A stretch of 64,000 nucleotides of DNA from Paractinoplanes ovalisporus (GTDB lineage Bacteria; Actinomycetota; Actinomycetes; Mycobacteriales; Micromonosporaceae): contig NZ_JAENHP010000004.1 of assembly GCF_016834655.1 (NCBI RefSeq), positions 372,001 to 436,000 on the forward strand, in the 5' to 3' direction. The translations under genes and the position numbers were made by a program. Below the pieces are notes generated by a model, which was not told the origin of the DNA, made no database searches, and saw nothing but the letters and a program-made list of their open reading frames with translations. This document shows positions 33,017 through 42,654 of the stretch, in pieces (the first letter of the stretch is position 1; the number at the start of each line of letters is the position of its first letter).

Positions 33017-34588
33017 GTGACCGATCAAGCCGCCGCGCCTCCGGGCAAGCTCGACGCCGCGGTTCTCAAGATCGCCGGGGTGGTGGTGCTCGGCGCGATC
33101 ATGTCGATCCTCGACATCACCGTCGTCAGCGTCGCCCTGCCGACCTTCCAGACCGAGTTCGACGCGACCTACGCGCAGGTCGCCTGGACCATGACCGGAT
33201 ACACCCTGGCCCTGGCCACGGTGATCCCGCTCAGTGGCTGGGCCGCCGACCGGTTCGGAACCAAGCGTCTCTACATGTTGGCTCTGCTGCTCTTCACGGC
33301 CGGCTCGGTGCTCTGTGCCACCGCCGGCTCGATCGAGCAGCTGGTCGCCTACCGGGTCCTGCAGGGCCTCGGCGGCGGCATGCTCATGCCCATCGGCATG
33401 ACGATCATGACCCGGGCCGCCGGCCCGGAGCGGATCGGCCGCCTGATGGCCGTGCTCGGCGTCCCGATGCTGCTCGGCCCGATCGGCGGCCCGATCCTGG
33501 GCGGCTGGCTGATCGAGGCCGCGAGCTGGCACTGGGTCTTCCTGATCAACCTGCCGATCGGCATCATCGCCCTCATCTACGCGCAGTTCGCGTTGCCCAA
33601 GGACGAAGCGCACCCGTCGGAGTCGTTCGACTTCGTCGGCATGCTGATGCTCTCGCCCGGTCTCGCCCTTTTCCTGTACGGCGTCTCGTCGCTGCCCGAG
33701 GAGGGCACGATCACGGCGACCAAGGTCTGGGTGACCATGCTGATCGGCGCGGTGCTGGTCATCAGCTTCGTCTTCTACTCGTTCAAGCCGAAGCACCCGC
33801 TGCTCGACCTGCGCCTGCTGAAGAACCGCAACCTGAGCGTCGCGAGCGTCTCGCTGTTCGTCTTCGTGATCGCGTTCATGGGCGCCGGTCTGCTCTTCCC
33901 GAGCTACTTCCTGCAGGTGCGCGGGGAGGGCACCCTCGACGCCGGTCTGCTGATGGCGCCGCAGGGCATCGGTGCGGTGCTGACGATGCCGATCGCCGGC
34001 ATGCTGGCCGACAAGATCCCGGTCGGGCGCACGGTGCCGTTCGCCATGGCGCTGATCGCGGTCGGGTTCTTCGGCTTCACCCAGGTCGGCACCGACACGT
34101 CGTACCTGTTCCTGTGCGGTTCGCTGTTCGTCATGGGCCTCGGCATGGGCGGCACGATGATGCCGATCATGACCTCGGCCCTGCGGACGCTGCAGCCGCT
34201 CGAGGTGGCCCGCGGCTCCACGCTGGTGAACATCCTCCAGCAGATCGGTGGCTCGATCGGCACCGCGATCATGTCGGTGATCCTGACCAGCCGGCTCAAC
34301 GGCTCGGCCGAGATCCCCGGCGTGACCAACCCGCAGACCGGTGAGCCGCTGACCGAGGCCGGCGCGGCGATCGCGGTCAACCACGGCGCGCAGATCCCGC
34401 TGCCGCCGGAGATCCTTCAGCGCGGTCTGCAGTTCGCGGCCGACTCGTTCGCGACCACGTTCTGGGTCGGGTTCGCGTTGGTGCTCGCGACCTTCATCCC
34501 GATCGCGTTCCTGCCGCGCAAGCGGCGGGCGACCCCGCCCGGTGCGCCGGGTGAGCCCGCCGTCGAGGCGCCCATCATGATGCACTGA
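33017..34588 (+). CDS. DHA2-family (EmrB/QacA) MFS multidrug exporter
   Basis: Protein of 523 residues with 14 predicted membrane helices. It shows the MFS loop motif (DRFGTKRLYM) and antiporter motif C (GVPMLLGPIGGPILGGWL), diagnostic of proton-coupled drug exporters of the EmrB/QacA type. GTG 33017 has a GGGGGAG site. It ends before a strong terminator. The 146 bases between it and the BlaI-like gene hold no other gene, so it may be controlled by that repressor. Its substrate is unknown. Confidence 0.92.
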   Translation: MTDQAAAPPGKLDAAVLKIAGVVVLGAIMSILDITVVSVALPTFQTEFDATYAQVAWTMTGYTLALATVIPLSGWAADRFGTKRLYMLALLLFTAGSVLCATAGSIEQLVAYRVLQGLGGGMLMPIGMTIMTRAAGPERIGRLMAVLGVPMLLGPIGGPILGGWLIEAASWHWVFLINLPIGIIALIYAQFALPKDEAHPSESFDFVGMLMLSPGLALFLYGVSSLPEEGTITATKVWVTMLIGAVLVISFVFYSFKPKHPLLDLRLLKNRNLSVASVSLFVFVIAFMGAGLLFPSYFLQVRGEGTLDAGLLMAPQGIGAVLTMPIAGMLADKIPVGRTVPFAMALIAVGFFGFTQVGTDTSYLFLCGSLFVMGLGMGGTMMPIMTSALRTLQPLEVARGSTLVNILQQIGGSIGTAIMSVILTSRLNGSAEIPGVTNPQTGEPLTEAGAAIAVNHGAQIPLPPEILQRGLQFAADSFATTFWVGFALVLATFIPIAFLPRKRRATPPGAPGEPAVEAPIMMH

Positions 34589-34612
34589 GAACTATTCGCA
34601 TTTGCGTTTCCG

Positions 34613-34647
34613 CGCCCCGCCTCCCGACTGGGAGGCGGGGCGTTGTT
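34613..34647 (+). terminator. terminator after the MFS gene
   Basis: CGCCCCGCCTCCC pairs perfectly with GGGAGGCGGGGCG around a four-base GACT loop, then TTGTT. Confidence 0.9.
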
Positions 34648-34692
34648 ACAAAGGCGGACAATGAGCGCCCGCAAAACGATCGATAAGGGTCT

Positions 34693-34714
34693 GTCCACCG
34701 GGCATTCACCTGCT
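34693..34714 (+). promoter_or_regulatory. PHO-box-like direct repeat
   Basis: Two contiguous 11-base units, GTCCACCGGGC and ATTCACCTGCT, resemble the PhoP direct-repeat unit GTTCACC-N4. They lie 91 bases before the nuclease/nucleotidase gene, in an otherwise gene-free gap (34648-34804). The fit is weaker than at the two phoX genes. Confidence 0.5.
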
Positions 34715-34804
34715 GCAATGCTTAACCGTTACCGGAACGAGAATTGATCGTCATGCGGCGTCCTTAACCTCCGGCGAATCACCTTCTCCGGAGGAAAATC
34801 TTCC

Positions 34805-37800
34805 ATGCATCGATATCTGCGCGGCGGTCCTTCCGCCGCGGCGCTGCGAGCGGTCGGCGCGGCCGCCCTCGCGACGGTGATCGGCGTGAGCCTGGCCGGA
34901 CCGGCCGTGGCCGCCGACCCGGCCGACCCGTTCATCAGTGAGATCCACTACGACAACGCCGGCACCGACAGCGGTGAGGCGATCGAGGTCCAGGCCCCGG
35001 CCGGCACCGACCTGACCGGCTGGCAGATCGTCCTCTACAACGGCACCGGGGGCGCCACCTACGGCACCTCCACGCTCAGCGGCGCCGTTCCGGCGGCGGG
35101 CGTCGTCGTCCAGACGTACCCGGCCAACGGCATCCAGAACGGCGCGCCCGACGGCGTGGCCCTGGTCAAGCCGGACGGCACGGTCGCCGAGTTCCTCAGC
35201 TACGAGGGTGTCATGACCGCCACCGGCGGTCCCGCCTCCGGACAGACGAGCGTGGACATCGGCGTCGCCGAGACCGGCTCGGAGGAGCCCGGCCTCTCGC
35301 TCCAGAAGGTCGACGGCACCTGGCGGGCCCCCGCGACCAGCTCGTTCGGCGCGGTCAACGGCGGGAGCACCCCGCCCGAGGAGCCCGAGGAGCCCCCGGC
35401 CGACTGCACCACCGCCGTCACCCACACGATCGCCCAGGTGCAGGGCACCGGCGCCGCCACCCCCGTGGCCAACACCAAGGTCACCGTCGAGGGTGTCGTG
35501 ACCGCCGACCACCGCACCGGTGGTTACAACGGCGTCTATGTGCAGACCGCGGGCACCGGCGGGGAACGCCCGGTCGCGGCCGGCACCGCCTCGGACGCCG
35601 TCTTCGTCTACTTCGGCACCAGCACCGCCAACGCGCCCGCCGTCACCATCGGCGACCAGGTGCGGGTCACCGGCACGGTCACCGAGTACAACGGCCTCAC
35701 CGAGATCACCACCACCGCGAAGGCCGACACCCAGCTCTGCGCGACCGGCGTCGCGCTGCCCGCCCCGGTGGCGCTGGCCCTGCCGCTGGACGACGCGGCC
35801 CGCGAGTCGGTCGAGTCGATGCTGGTCGCGCCCGTCGGTGCGTACACGGTCTCGGACGTCTACAACACGAACCGCTACGGCGAGGTCATCCTGGCCGCCG
35901 GCAACGAGGCGGCCCCGATCCCGACCGACCTGGCCCGTCCGGGCTCGGCCGAGGCCAACGCGATCAAGGCCGAGAACAAGACCCGCCGGCTCCTGGTCGA
36001 CGACGGCCGCACCACCAACCTGGCCGACGCCGGTCTGCCCCCGGCCTACCTGACCAAGGACGATCCGATCCGGGTCGGCGACGCCGTCGAGAAGTTCGGG
36101 CCCAGCGTGCTGAGCTTCGGCTTCAGCGAGTGGCGCCTGCAGCCGGCCGACCCGGCCGAGCTGAGCACTACCTTCAAGAACTCCAACCCGCGTACGGCGG
36201 CTCCGGCCAACGTCGGTGGCGACCTGCGCGTGGCCAGCTTCAACGTGCTCAACTACTTCGTCCACTTCGGTGGCGAGGCCCGGGGCGCCACCGACGCGGC
36301 CGCCCTGGCCAAGCAGCAGGCCAAGATCGTCGAGGCGATCAGCGCGCTGGACGCCGACGTGGTCGCGCTCATGGAGATCGAGAACTCGGTCCGCTTCGAG
36401 CCGGACGACCCCCAGGTGGCGCTGAAGACCCTGGTCGCGGCGCTGAACGCGAAGGACGGCGCAGACACCTGGGACTACGTGCGCTCGCCGGCCGACCTGC
36501 CGGGCGCCGAGCAGCAGGACTTCATCACCACCGCGATCATCTTCAAGCCGGCCGCGGTGACCCCGAAGGGCGCCTCCCGCTCGGTGAACGACGAGACCGT
36601 GTGGTCGAACGCGCGGGAGCCGATCGCGCAGACCTTCACGGCCGGGTCGACCACCTTCACCGTGGTCGCCAACCACCTCAAGTCCAAGAGCGCCTCGACG
36701 CCGCCGTCCGGGGACAACGTGGACACCGGGGACGGGCAGGGTGCGTACAACGGAGACCGCAAGCGGCAGGCCGCCGCGCTGGCCTCCTTCGTCAAGTCGC
36801 TCGGGACCGACGACGTGCTCCTGCTGGGCGACTTCAACGCGTACAGCCAGGAAGACCCGATCCAGATCCTGGCCGACGCCGGGTACAGCAACATCGCCGG
36901 CCCGGACGAGAAGTCGTACGTCTTCGGCGGCGAGTCCGGTTCGCTCGACCACGCGCTGGCGTCCGCCTCGCTGGCGTCGAAGGTGACCGGCGTCGACGTC
37001 TGGAACATCAACTCGGTCGAGTCGTTCGCCTACCAGTACGACGGTTACGCGCCGTTCTACAACGCCGACCCGTACCGGGCCAGCGACCACGACCCGGTGG
37101 TCGTCGGCCTGTCTGTCAAAAAAGCCGGCCCGGTCGACCTGCAGCTGCTCAGCATCAACGACTTCCACGGCCGCCTCGAGCCGCCCTCCGCCGGCAACGG
37201 TGGCGCGGCCCAGCTGGTCGGCATGGTCAACGAGCTGCGCAAGGCGAACCCCAACACCGCCTGGGTCTCGGGCGGCGACAACATCGGCGCCTCCACCTTC
37301 ATCTCGGCGATCGACAACGACAACCCCACGATCGACGTGCTGAACGCCGGTGACCTGGCCGTCTCGGCGGTCGGCAACCACGAGTTCGACAAGGGCCTGG
37401 CCGACCTGCAGGGTCGCGTCGAGGACCGGGCCGACTTCCCCTACCTGGCCGCCAACGTCTACAAGGACGGGCAGCGGGTGCTGCCCGGCTATAGCGTGCA
37501 GACGCTGGGCGGGGTCAAGGTCGGCTACATCGGTGTTGTCACCGAGCAGACCGCGTCGCTGGTCAGCCCGGACGGCATCGCCGGGGTCGAGTTCCGCGAC
37601 CCGGTGGCCGAGGCCAACACCCTCGCGGCGCAGCTCTCCGACGGCAACGAGGCCAACGGCGAGGCGGACGTGCTCGTGCTGCTGGCCCACGAGGGCGCGG
37701 CGACCGAGAACATCAGCTCGGCGGCGGCGCTGCAGGCCGACCCGGTCTTCGGCGACTTCACCCGGGTGAGCGCCGAGATCGACGCCATCTTCAGCGGGCA

Positions 37801-39583
37801 CACCCACCAGCCGTACGCGTTCGAGGTTCCGGTTCCCGGCACCGACCGCACCCGTCCGGTGATCCAGGCCGAGGACTACGGTCTGCGCCTGGGCAAGGCC
37901 GTGCTCACGTTCGACCCGGCCACCAAGTCGGTCACGAAGTCGACCGCCGAGCTGCTCACCGTGACCGGCTACCCGGCCGACGCCGCGGTCGCCGACATCG
38001 TCGCCAAGGCCAAGGTCACCGCCGACGAGCTGGGCAAGCAGCCGCTCGGCAAGATCACGGCGGACATCAAGCGGGCCTACTCCGCCGCCGGCGCCGAGGA
38101 CCGTGGCGCCGAGTCGGTGCTCGGCAACTTCATCGCCGACGTGCAGCTCGACCAGACCAGCGCGGCCGGCCGCGGTGGGGCCCAGATCGCGTTCATGAAC
38201 CCGGGTGGTCTGCGGGCCGACCTGCTCTTCGGCACCGATGGCACGGTCACCTACGCCAACGCGTTCTCGGTGCAGCCGTTCGCCAACGACGTGGTCACCC
38301 AGACCCTGACCGGCGCGCAGATCAAGCAGGTGCTCGAGGAGCAGTGGCAGCCGGAGGGCGCGTCCCGCCCGGTGCTGCACCTCGGCTCGTCCAAGGGGCT
38401 GACCTACTCGTACGACGTCAGCCAGCCGCGGGGCTCGCGCATCATCGCGTCGACCCTGAAGCTGAACGGCGCCGTGCTCAGCCCGACCGGCACCTACCGG
38501 GTCACGTCGAACTCGTTCCTGGCCGCCGGTGGTGACAACTTCACCACGCTCGGACAGGGCACGAACCGGCTCACCACCGGCGACAACGACCTGACCATGC
38601 TGGTGAACTACTTCGCCGCCAACTCGCCGGTCACCGCCGACCCGGTGATGCGCAGCACCCCCGGCACGGCCACCCCGACCGACACCACGCCGCCGACCGG
38701 CACGTTCAAGCTCGGCGCAACCGCGCTCTGGCCCGGCCAGTCGGTCACGCTGTCGCAGGTCGCCCTCTCCGACGACGTCAGTGCCGCTGACAAGATCAAG
38801 AAGGTGGTGAACTGGGGTGACGGCTCGACCTCGGAGAGCCTGACCCACACGTACGCCAAGGCCGGCACCTACACGGTCTCGGTCGAGCTCACCGACGAGG
38901 CCGGCAACAAGGCGGCGGCCACCATCCAGGGCGGCGCGGTCGTCACGGTCACGGCCCAGCCGAAGGGCGTCTACCTGCTCGCCCCCCAGTCGATCTGGGC
39001 CGGACAGTCGACCGTGCTCGCCGTGAGCAAGGTCAGTGGCGCCACCAAGCTGGTCATCAACTGGGGTGACGGCGCGTCGTCCGACATGTCGGCCAACGGC
39101 TCGCTGATCTCGCACGCCTACACCAGGGCCGGCACCTTCCCGGTGACGGTCACGCCGCACAACGCGGCCGGTGCGGGCACGGCCGTCAAGGTCGGCTCGG
39201 TCAAGGTCACGGCCGACACGTACGCCCCCGGCGTGCGCTTCGTGCCGCCGCTGATCCCGTCGTCGGCGTCCTCCTGGCGTTCGCTGAACGGCCTGGCGAG
39301 TGACACCGGCTCGGGCGTTGCCACGGTCTCGGCGACGCTGATCCAGGAGCGGTCCGGCCAGTGGCACTACTTCGACGGCGCCAAGTGGGTCAAGGCGTCC
39401 TCGCAGTCCGACGCCGCGGCGAAGGCCAAGGTCCTGACGGACGAGCCGCTGCCGATCCTCGGCGTGTGGAGCATCGGCCTCAAGGGCGTCGAGAAGGGCA
39501 CCCTCAAGGTCAGCTACTGGGCCACGGACCGGGCGGGCAACGACTCCGCCGTCCAGTCCTACACGGCGAAGATCACTAAGTAA
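34805..39583 (+). CDS. extracellular nuclease/5'-nucleotidase multidomain protein
   Basis: Exported protein of 1592 residues. After a signal peptide (cleavage near AVAADP) come a lamin-tail domain (about 40-185), an OB-fold of the NucH/ExeM type (about 200-320), an endonuclease/exonuclease/phosphatase domain (about 475-775; LRVASFNVLNYF, LLLGDFNAY, ASDHDPVVV), and a calcineurin-like 5'-nucleotidase (LLSINDFHGRLE, SGGDNIG, VGNHEFDKG, FSGHTHQPY) with its substrate-binding C-domain. PKD/Ig-like repeats with NWGDG end the protein. It could degrade DNA to nucleotides and then dephosphorylate them. There is no sortase motif. A GGAGGAAAA site precedes ATG 34805 and a PHO-box-like repeat lies upstream. 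Confidence 0.93.
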   Translation: MHRYLRGGPSAAALRAVGAAALATVIGVSLAGPAVAADPADPFISEIHYDNAGTDSGEAIEVQAPAGTDLTGWQIVLYNGTGGATYGTSTLSGAVPAAGVVVQTYPANGIQNGAPDGVALVKPDGTVAEFLSYEGVMTATGGPASGQTSVDIGVAETGSEEPGLSLQKVDGTWRAPATSSFGAVNGGSTPPEEPEEPPADCTTAVTHTIAQVQGTGAATPVANTKVTVEGVVTADHRTGGYNGVYVQTAGTGGERPVAAGTASDAVFVYFGTSTANAPAVTIGDQVRVTGTVTEYNGLTEITTTAKADTQLCATGVALPAPVALALPLDDAARESVESMLVAPVGAYTVSDVYNTNRYGEVILAAGNEAAPIPTDLARPGSAEANAIKAENKTRRLLVDDGRTTNLADAGLPPAYLTKDDPIRVGDAVEKFGPSVLSFGFSEWRLQPADPAELSTTFKNSNPRTAAPANVGGDLRVASFNVLNYFVHFGGEARGATDAAALAKQQAKIVEAISALDADVVALMEIENSVRFEPDDPQVALKTLVAALNAKDGADTWDYVRSPADLPGAEQQDFITTAIIFKPAAVTPKGASRSVNDETVWSNAREPIAQTFTAGSTTFTVVANHLKSKSASTPPSGDNVDTGDGQGAYNGDRKRQAAALASFVKSLGTDDVLLLGDFNAYSQEDPIQILADAGYSNIAGPDEKSYVFGGESGSLDHALASASLASKVTGVDVWNINSVESFAYQYDGYAPFYNADPYRASDHDPVVVGLSVKKAGPVDLQLLSINDFHGRLEPPSAGNGGAAQLVGMVNELRKANPNTAWVSGGDNIGASTFISAIDNDNPTIDVLNAGDLAVSAVGNHEFDKGLADLQGRVEDRADFPYLAANVYKDGQRVLPGYSVQTLGGVKVGYIGVVTEQTASLVSPDGIAGVEFRDPVAEANTLAAQLSDGNEANGEADVLVLLAHEGAATENISSAAALQADPVFGDFTRVSAEIDAIFSGHTHQPYAFEVPVPGTDRTRPVIQAEDYGLRLGKAVLTFDPATKSVTKSTAELLTVTGYPADAAVADIVAKAKVTADELGKQPLGKITADIKRAYSAAGAEDRGAESVLGNFIADVQLDQTSAAGRGGAQIAFMNPGGLRADLLFGTDGTVTYANAFSVQPFANDVVTQTLTGAQIKQVLEEQWQPEGASRPVLHLGSSKGLTYSYDVSQPRGSRIIASTLKLNGAVLSPTGTYRVTSNSFLAAGGDNFTTLGQGTNRLTTGDNDLTMLVNYFAANSPVTADPVMRSTPGTATPTDTTPPTGTFKLGATALWPGQSVTLSQVALSDDVSAADKIKKVVNWGDGSTSESLTHTYAKAGTYTVSVELTDEAGNKAAATIQGGAVVTVTAQPKGVYLLAPQSIWAGQSTVLAVSKVSGATKLVINWGDGASSDMSANGSLISHAYTRAGTFPVTVTPHNAAGAGTAVKVGSVKVTADTYAPGVRFVPPLIPSSASSWRSLNGLASDTGSGVATVSATLIQERSGQWHYFDGAKWVKASSQSDAAAKAKVLTDEPLPILGVWSIGLKGVEKGTLKVSYWATDRAGNDSAVQSYTAKITK

Positions 39584-39594
39584 CCCGACGCGTT

Positions 39595-39629
39595 GAGCCC
39601 CCGTCTCCCCACCTGGCAGGCGGGGGCTC
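39595..39629. terminator. bidirectional terminator
   Basis: GAGCCCCCG pairs with CGGGGGCTC (9 bp) around a 17-base loop. It lies between the convergent nuclease and ATPase genes and touches the stop of the latter. Confidence 0.8.
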
Positions 39630-42552
39630 AGCCGTCGTAGCGGCACATGTGACCCGTCCGGACGCTGCGATCGAGGTGCCGGCCGAACTCGGGCAGGACC
39701 ACGTCGATCCGGCGGATCGCGTCGCGGATGCGGGCGGCCACGGCCTTGCGGGCACGTTCGGCGTTGTCCGCACCGAGTGGCCGCACGGTGCCGTCGGGCC
39801 GGGTGGCGCGGCGCACCTCGGCGAGCAGCCGTTGCCGTTCGGCCGGGTCACGATCAAGATCCAGGAGCCGTTTCCGGTACGCCCGCAGGGCCGTCGCGTC
39901 GAGGACCGGCTCGGCGGCCAGCCGGTCGACCACCACCGGCCCGCCGCCGGCCATCAGCTCGACCGCGGCGACGTCGGCCCCGGGTCGTGCGAGCAGGATC
40001 GCGAGGTCGCGCAGCCCCTTGGAGTCGCGCAGGCAGGCGTTGCGACCGTGGTAGCTGACCCGCCACATCTCGGCGTCCCGCCGGATCGCGGCCGCGTCGT
40101 CCAAGCCCAGCGTGGCCAGCGCCCGGCCGGTCTCGGCGGCCCAGAGGCGGGCGCCGAGCCGCTTGTGGATGTCGAGGGCCTGGCGCAGCGAGGCGACGGC
40201 TCCGGTGGCGTCACCCAGCGCGGCCCGGAGCAGCCCGACCCGGTGCGCGTGCGCACCCATGAAGCACACCAGCGCGCCGTTCACCGTGCAGGTGGCCGCG
40301 AGCGGTTCCAGGTCGGCCAGCAGCACCCGGCACAGATTCTGATCGTCCAGCGCGATGGCCCCGGTCGCGAGCTCGCCCGCGAAGACCGACCACAGGTACG
40401 ACCGGTCGGCCCGCCAATCCGGCAGCGCCAGCACGGTGTCGACCTCGCGCCGCGCCGCGGCCAGGTCACCGGCGCGGGCCAGGAACCCGGCCGCGACCGC
40501 GTGGGCGTGGGCCGGCGCGCCGATCCACCAGCGGACCGACTCCTCGGCCGTACGGCGCAATTCGTCCGGATCGCTGCGGGCGCGCACGAGTTCGAGCCGC
40601 TGGGACATGCGCACGTTGCCGGTGTCGCGGTCACCCACCGCCTTGCCCAGCGCGGCTGCCTCGTCGACCAGCCTCTCGGCGGCGCCGAGGTCACCGTCGA
40701 GCAGCGCGATCGCGGCCTGCCGGGTGCGCAGCAGATAGTCGTGGCGGGGCTGTCGCAGCCGTTCGGTGCGATACGCGAATTCGGCGAAGACCGCCCGGAA
40801 CGCCGCCGACCCGTTCTCCAGGTGCGCGTTCGCCGCCAGCAGCAGCCCCTGGGCCTCGCGCTCGGGATCACCCGCGGCCCGCGCCGCCTCGACGATCCCG
40901 GCCGCGAGGACGACCCGCTCGGCACCCGTCCCCGGTGTCCACAGTGAGTCGTGCCGGGCCAGCAGGCAGCCGGCCAGCGTGGCCGGGTCGTCGAGGGTGC
41001 GGGCGATCGTCACCGCGCGTTCGGCATATGGCCCGGCGCGGGGCCGATCGGCCGGGACGGAATGCTGGAGCTGACGGGCCAGGGCCGCGGTGACCTGCGC
41101 CTCGGCCGCTGTCCCGCGGTCGTGCAGCGCCGACCGGGCGGTCTCCAGCGCGCGGATCAGCTCGGTGCGGGGCATCGCGAACCGGGCCCCCACCCGGTCG
41201 AGCCCGAGCGCGACCAGGGCCAGCAGGTCCGGGTCGGCGCCGGCCGGCCGCCACGCGCCGTCGAGCAGCGCCCGGGCCGTCGCGGCGTCACCGGCCCGCA
41301 GCCGCAGGTCGGCCTCGGCGGTGAGCAGCCGCACCAGGGCGGCCGCGGGCAGGTGACAGCCGGCGTCGGCGATCGCCGTGCGGGCCCGGCGCAGGTGACC
41401 GGCCGCCGCGCCGAACGCGAAGCGCCCGGCGTCGGCCTCGGCCGCGGCGTGGGCCCAGGTCAGCACGGGTTCGACGCCGCAGCGGGCGGGCGCGGCGGCG
41501 AAGTGGCGGGCCAGTTCGGCCGGGAAGACCGGCCCGCCGCGTTCGTGGCGGCGCAGCAACGCCCAGCCGGTGCGCTCGTGCAGCATGGTGCGCCGCTCGC
41601 CCGGCAGCGCCGCACAGATCGTCTCGCGGTAGAGGTCGTGGGCGAAGCGGACCGGCTCGTCGCCCCCGCCGGCCAGCACACCGGTCGCCAGCAGCGCGCC
41701 GATCCGGCCGTCGAGTTCGGCGGCGGGCCGGTCGACGACGTCGGCCAGCACGTCGGGGCGCAGCACGGGACCGGCGACGGCGGCCGCGTCGAGCAGGTCG
41801 GCGTCGTCGGGCAGGCGGGCCAGGCGGCGGCCGATGACCTCGCGCACCGCGGCCGGCACGTCGGCCGGGGCGCCGCCCGCCTCCAGCAGGTGGCAGAGCT
41901 CGCGGGCGAAGAAGGGGTGGCCGTCGCTGCGGGCGTGCACGGCCCGGCCCCAGCGGCCGGCCGCCGTCTCGCCCGCGATCGACCGGACCAGTTCGGTGAC
42001 CTCACCCGCCGAGAGTCCACCGAGGACGATCTGCTCGGCCGGCGGGACGAGCCCGGCGAGCCGGCCGGTCGGCAGCTCGTCGGGCCGGTAGGCGCCGACC
42101 AGCAGCAACGGCGTGGTGCGGGGCTGGCGGAGGAGGAACGTGAGCAGGCTCATCGATGTCTCGTCGGCCCACTGCAGGTCGTCGAGCACAACCGTGGCCG
42201 GGCCCGCACTCTCCAGCCGGTCGTGGACCGCGAGGAAGACCCGGGTGCGAGCCGCGTCCGGATCTTCGGGTGCGGGCGCGACGTGATCGAAGAGCGGCGG
42301 GCCGGCGTCCCGCAGGGCCTGCGTCCACGGCCACCAGGCCGGTGCCTGCTCGTCGTCCCAGCAGGTTCCCCACCGCACGGGCGCGGGCGCGCACTCCGCG
42401 GCGAACCGGCCGAGCAGGGCCGTCTTGCCGATCCCGGCCTCGCCGGCGACCAGCACCAGACCCGCGCGTCGCGGCCCGGGCCCGGCCAGGCTGGCGCGAC
42501 GTGCGGCGAGCAGGCGAGCCAGTGCTCCGCCCCGGCCCACGAACGGTGTCAC
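39628..42552 (-). CDS. large AAA-type ATP-binding regulatory protein (STAND-like)
   Basis: Protein of 974 residues. GTG 42552 opens VTPFVGRGGALARLL, the typical start of actinobacterial AAA_16 regulators; the longer frame runs through the divergent gene. Walker A GEAGIGKT at 37-44, Walker B VVLDDLQWAD, then TPR-like helices. The C-terminus is not the expected LuxR helix-turn-helix but a charged helical domain ending VRTGHMCRY, seen in a separate subgroup of these ATPases. The output is therefore uncertain; it may act by protein contacts. It is divergent from a methyltransferase. Confidence 0.82.
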   Translation of the reverse strand: MTPFVGRGGALARLLAARRASLAGPGPRRAGLVLVAGEAGIGKTALLGRFAAECAPAPVRWGTCWDDEQAPAWWPWTQALRDAGPPLFDHVAPAPEDPDAARTRVFLAVHDRLESAGPATVVLDDLQWADETSMSLLTFLLRQPRTTPLLLVGAYRPDELPTGRLAGLVPPAEQIVLGGLSAGEVTELVRSIAGETAAGRWGRAVHARSDGHPFFARELCHLLEAGGAPADVPAAVREVIGRRLARLPDDADLLDAAAVAGPVLRPDVLADVVDRPAAELDGRIGALLATGVLAGGGDEPVRFAHDLYRETICAALPGERRTMLHERTGWALLRRHERGGPVFPAELARHFAAAPARCGVEPVLTWAHAAAEADAGRFAFGAAAGHLRRARTAIADAGCHLPAAALVRLLTAEADLRLRAGDAATARALLDGAWRPAGADPDLLALVALGLDRVGARFAMPRTELIRALETARSALHDRGTAAEAQVTAALARQLQHSVPADRPRAGPYAERAVTIARTLDDPATLAGCLLARHDSLWTPGTGAERVVLAAGIVEAARAAGDPEREAQGLLLAANAHLENGSAAFRAVFAEFAYRTERLRQPRHDYLLRTRQAAIALLDGDLGAAERLVDEAAALGKAVGDRDTGNVRMSQRLELVRARSDPDELRRTAEESVRWWIGAPAHAHAVAAGFLARAGDLAAARREVDTVLALPDWRADRSYLWSVFAGELATGAIALDDQNLCRVLLADLEPLAATCTVNGALVCFMGAHAHRVGLLRAALGDATGAVASLRQALDIHKRLGARLWAAETGRALATLGLDDAAAIRRDAEMWRVSYHGRNACLRDSKGLRDLAILLARPGADVAAVELMAGGGPVVVDRLAAEPVLDATALRAYRKRLLDLDRDPAERQRLLAEVRRATRPDGTVRPLGADNAERARKAVAARIRDAIRRIDVVLPEFGRHLDRSVRTGHMCRYDG

Positions 42553-42654
42553 CAGCGCATTCTTGCCCCTGGCGGAAGTGCCGGACGCTTTCTGGCGGAT
42601 GTCCGACCGGATCTGGCGCGTACCGGGTGACAACCGAAGTTCGAAGGGGGAACC

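Noticed and set aside
34648..34804. Riboswitch in the nuclease leader
   Set aside because: No conserved aptamer pattern recognised; only the PHO-box-like repeat and a ribosome site are supported.
34751..39646. 1631-codon open frame on the minus strand
   Set aside because: It is the exact antisense of the nuclease/nucleotidase gene, Val/Arg/Gly/Asp-rich without any domain; a G+C-bias shadow.
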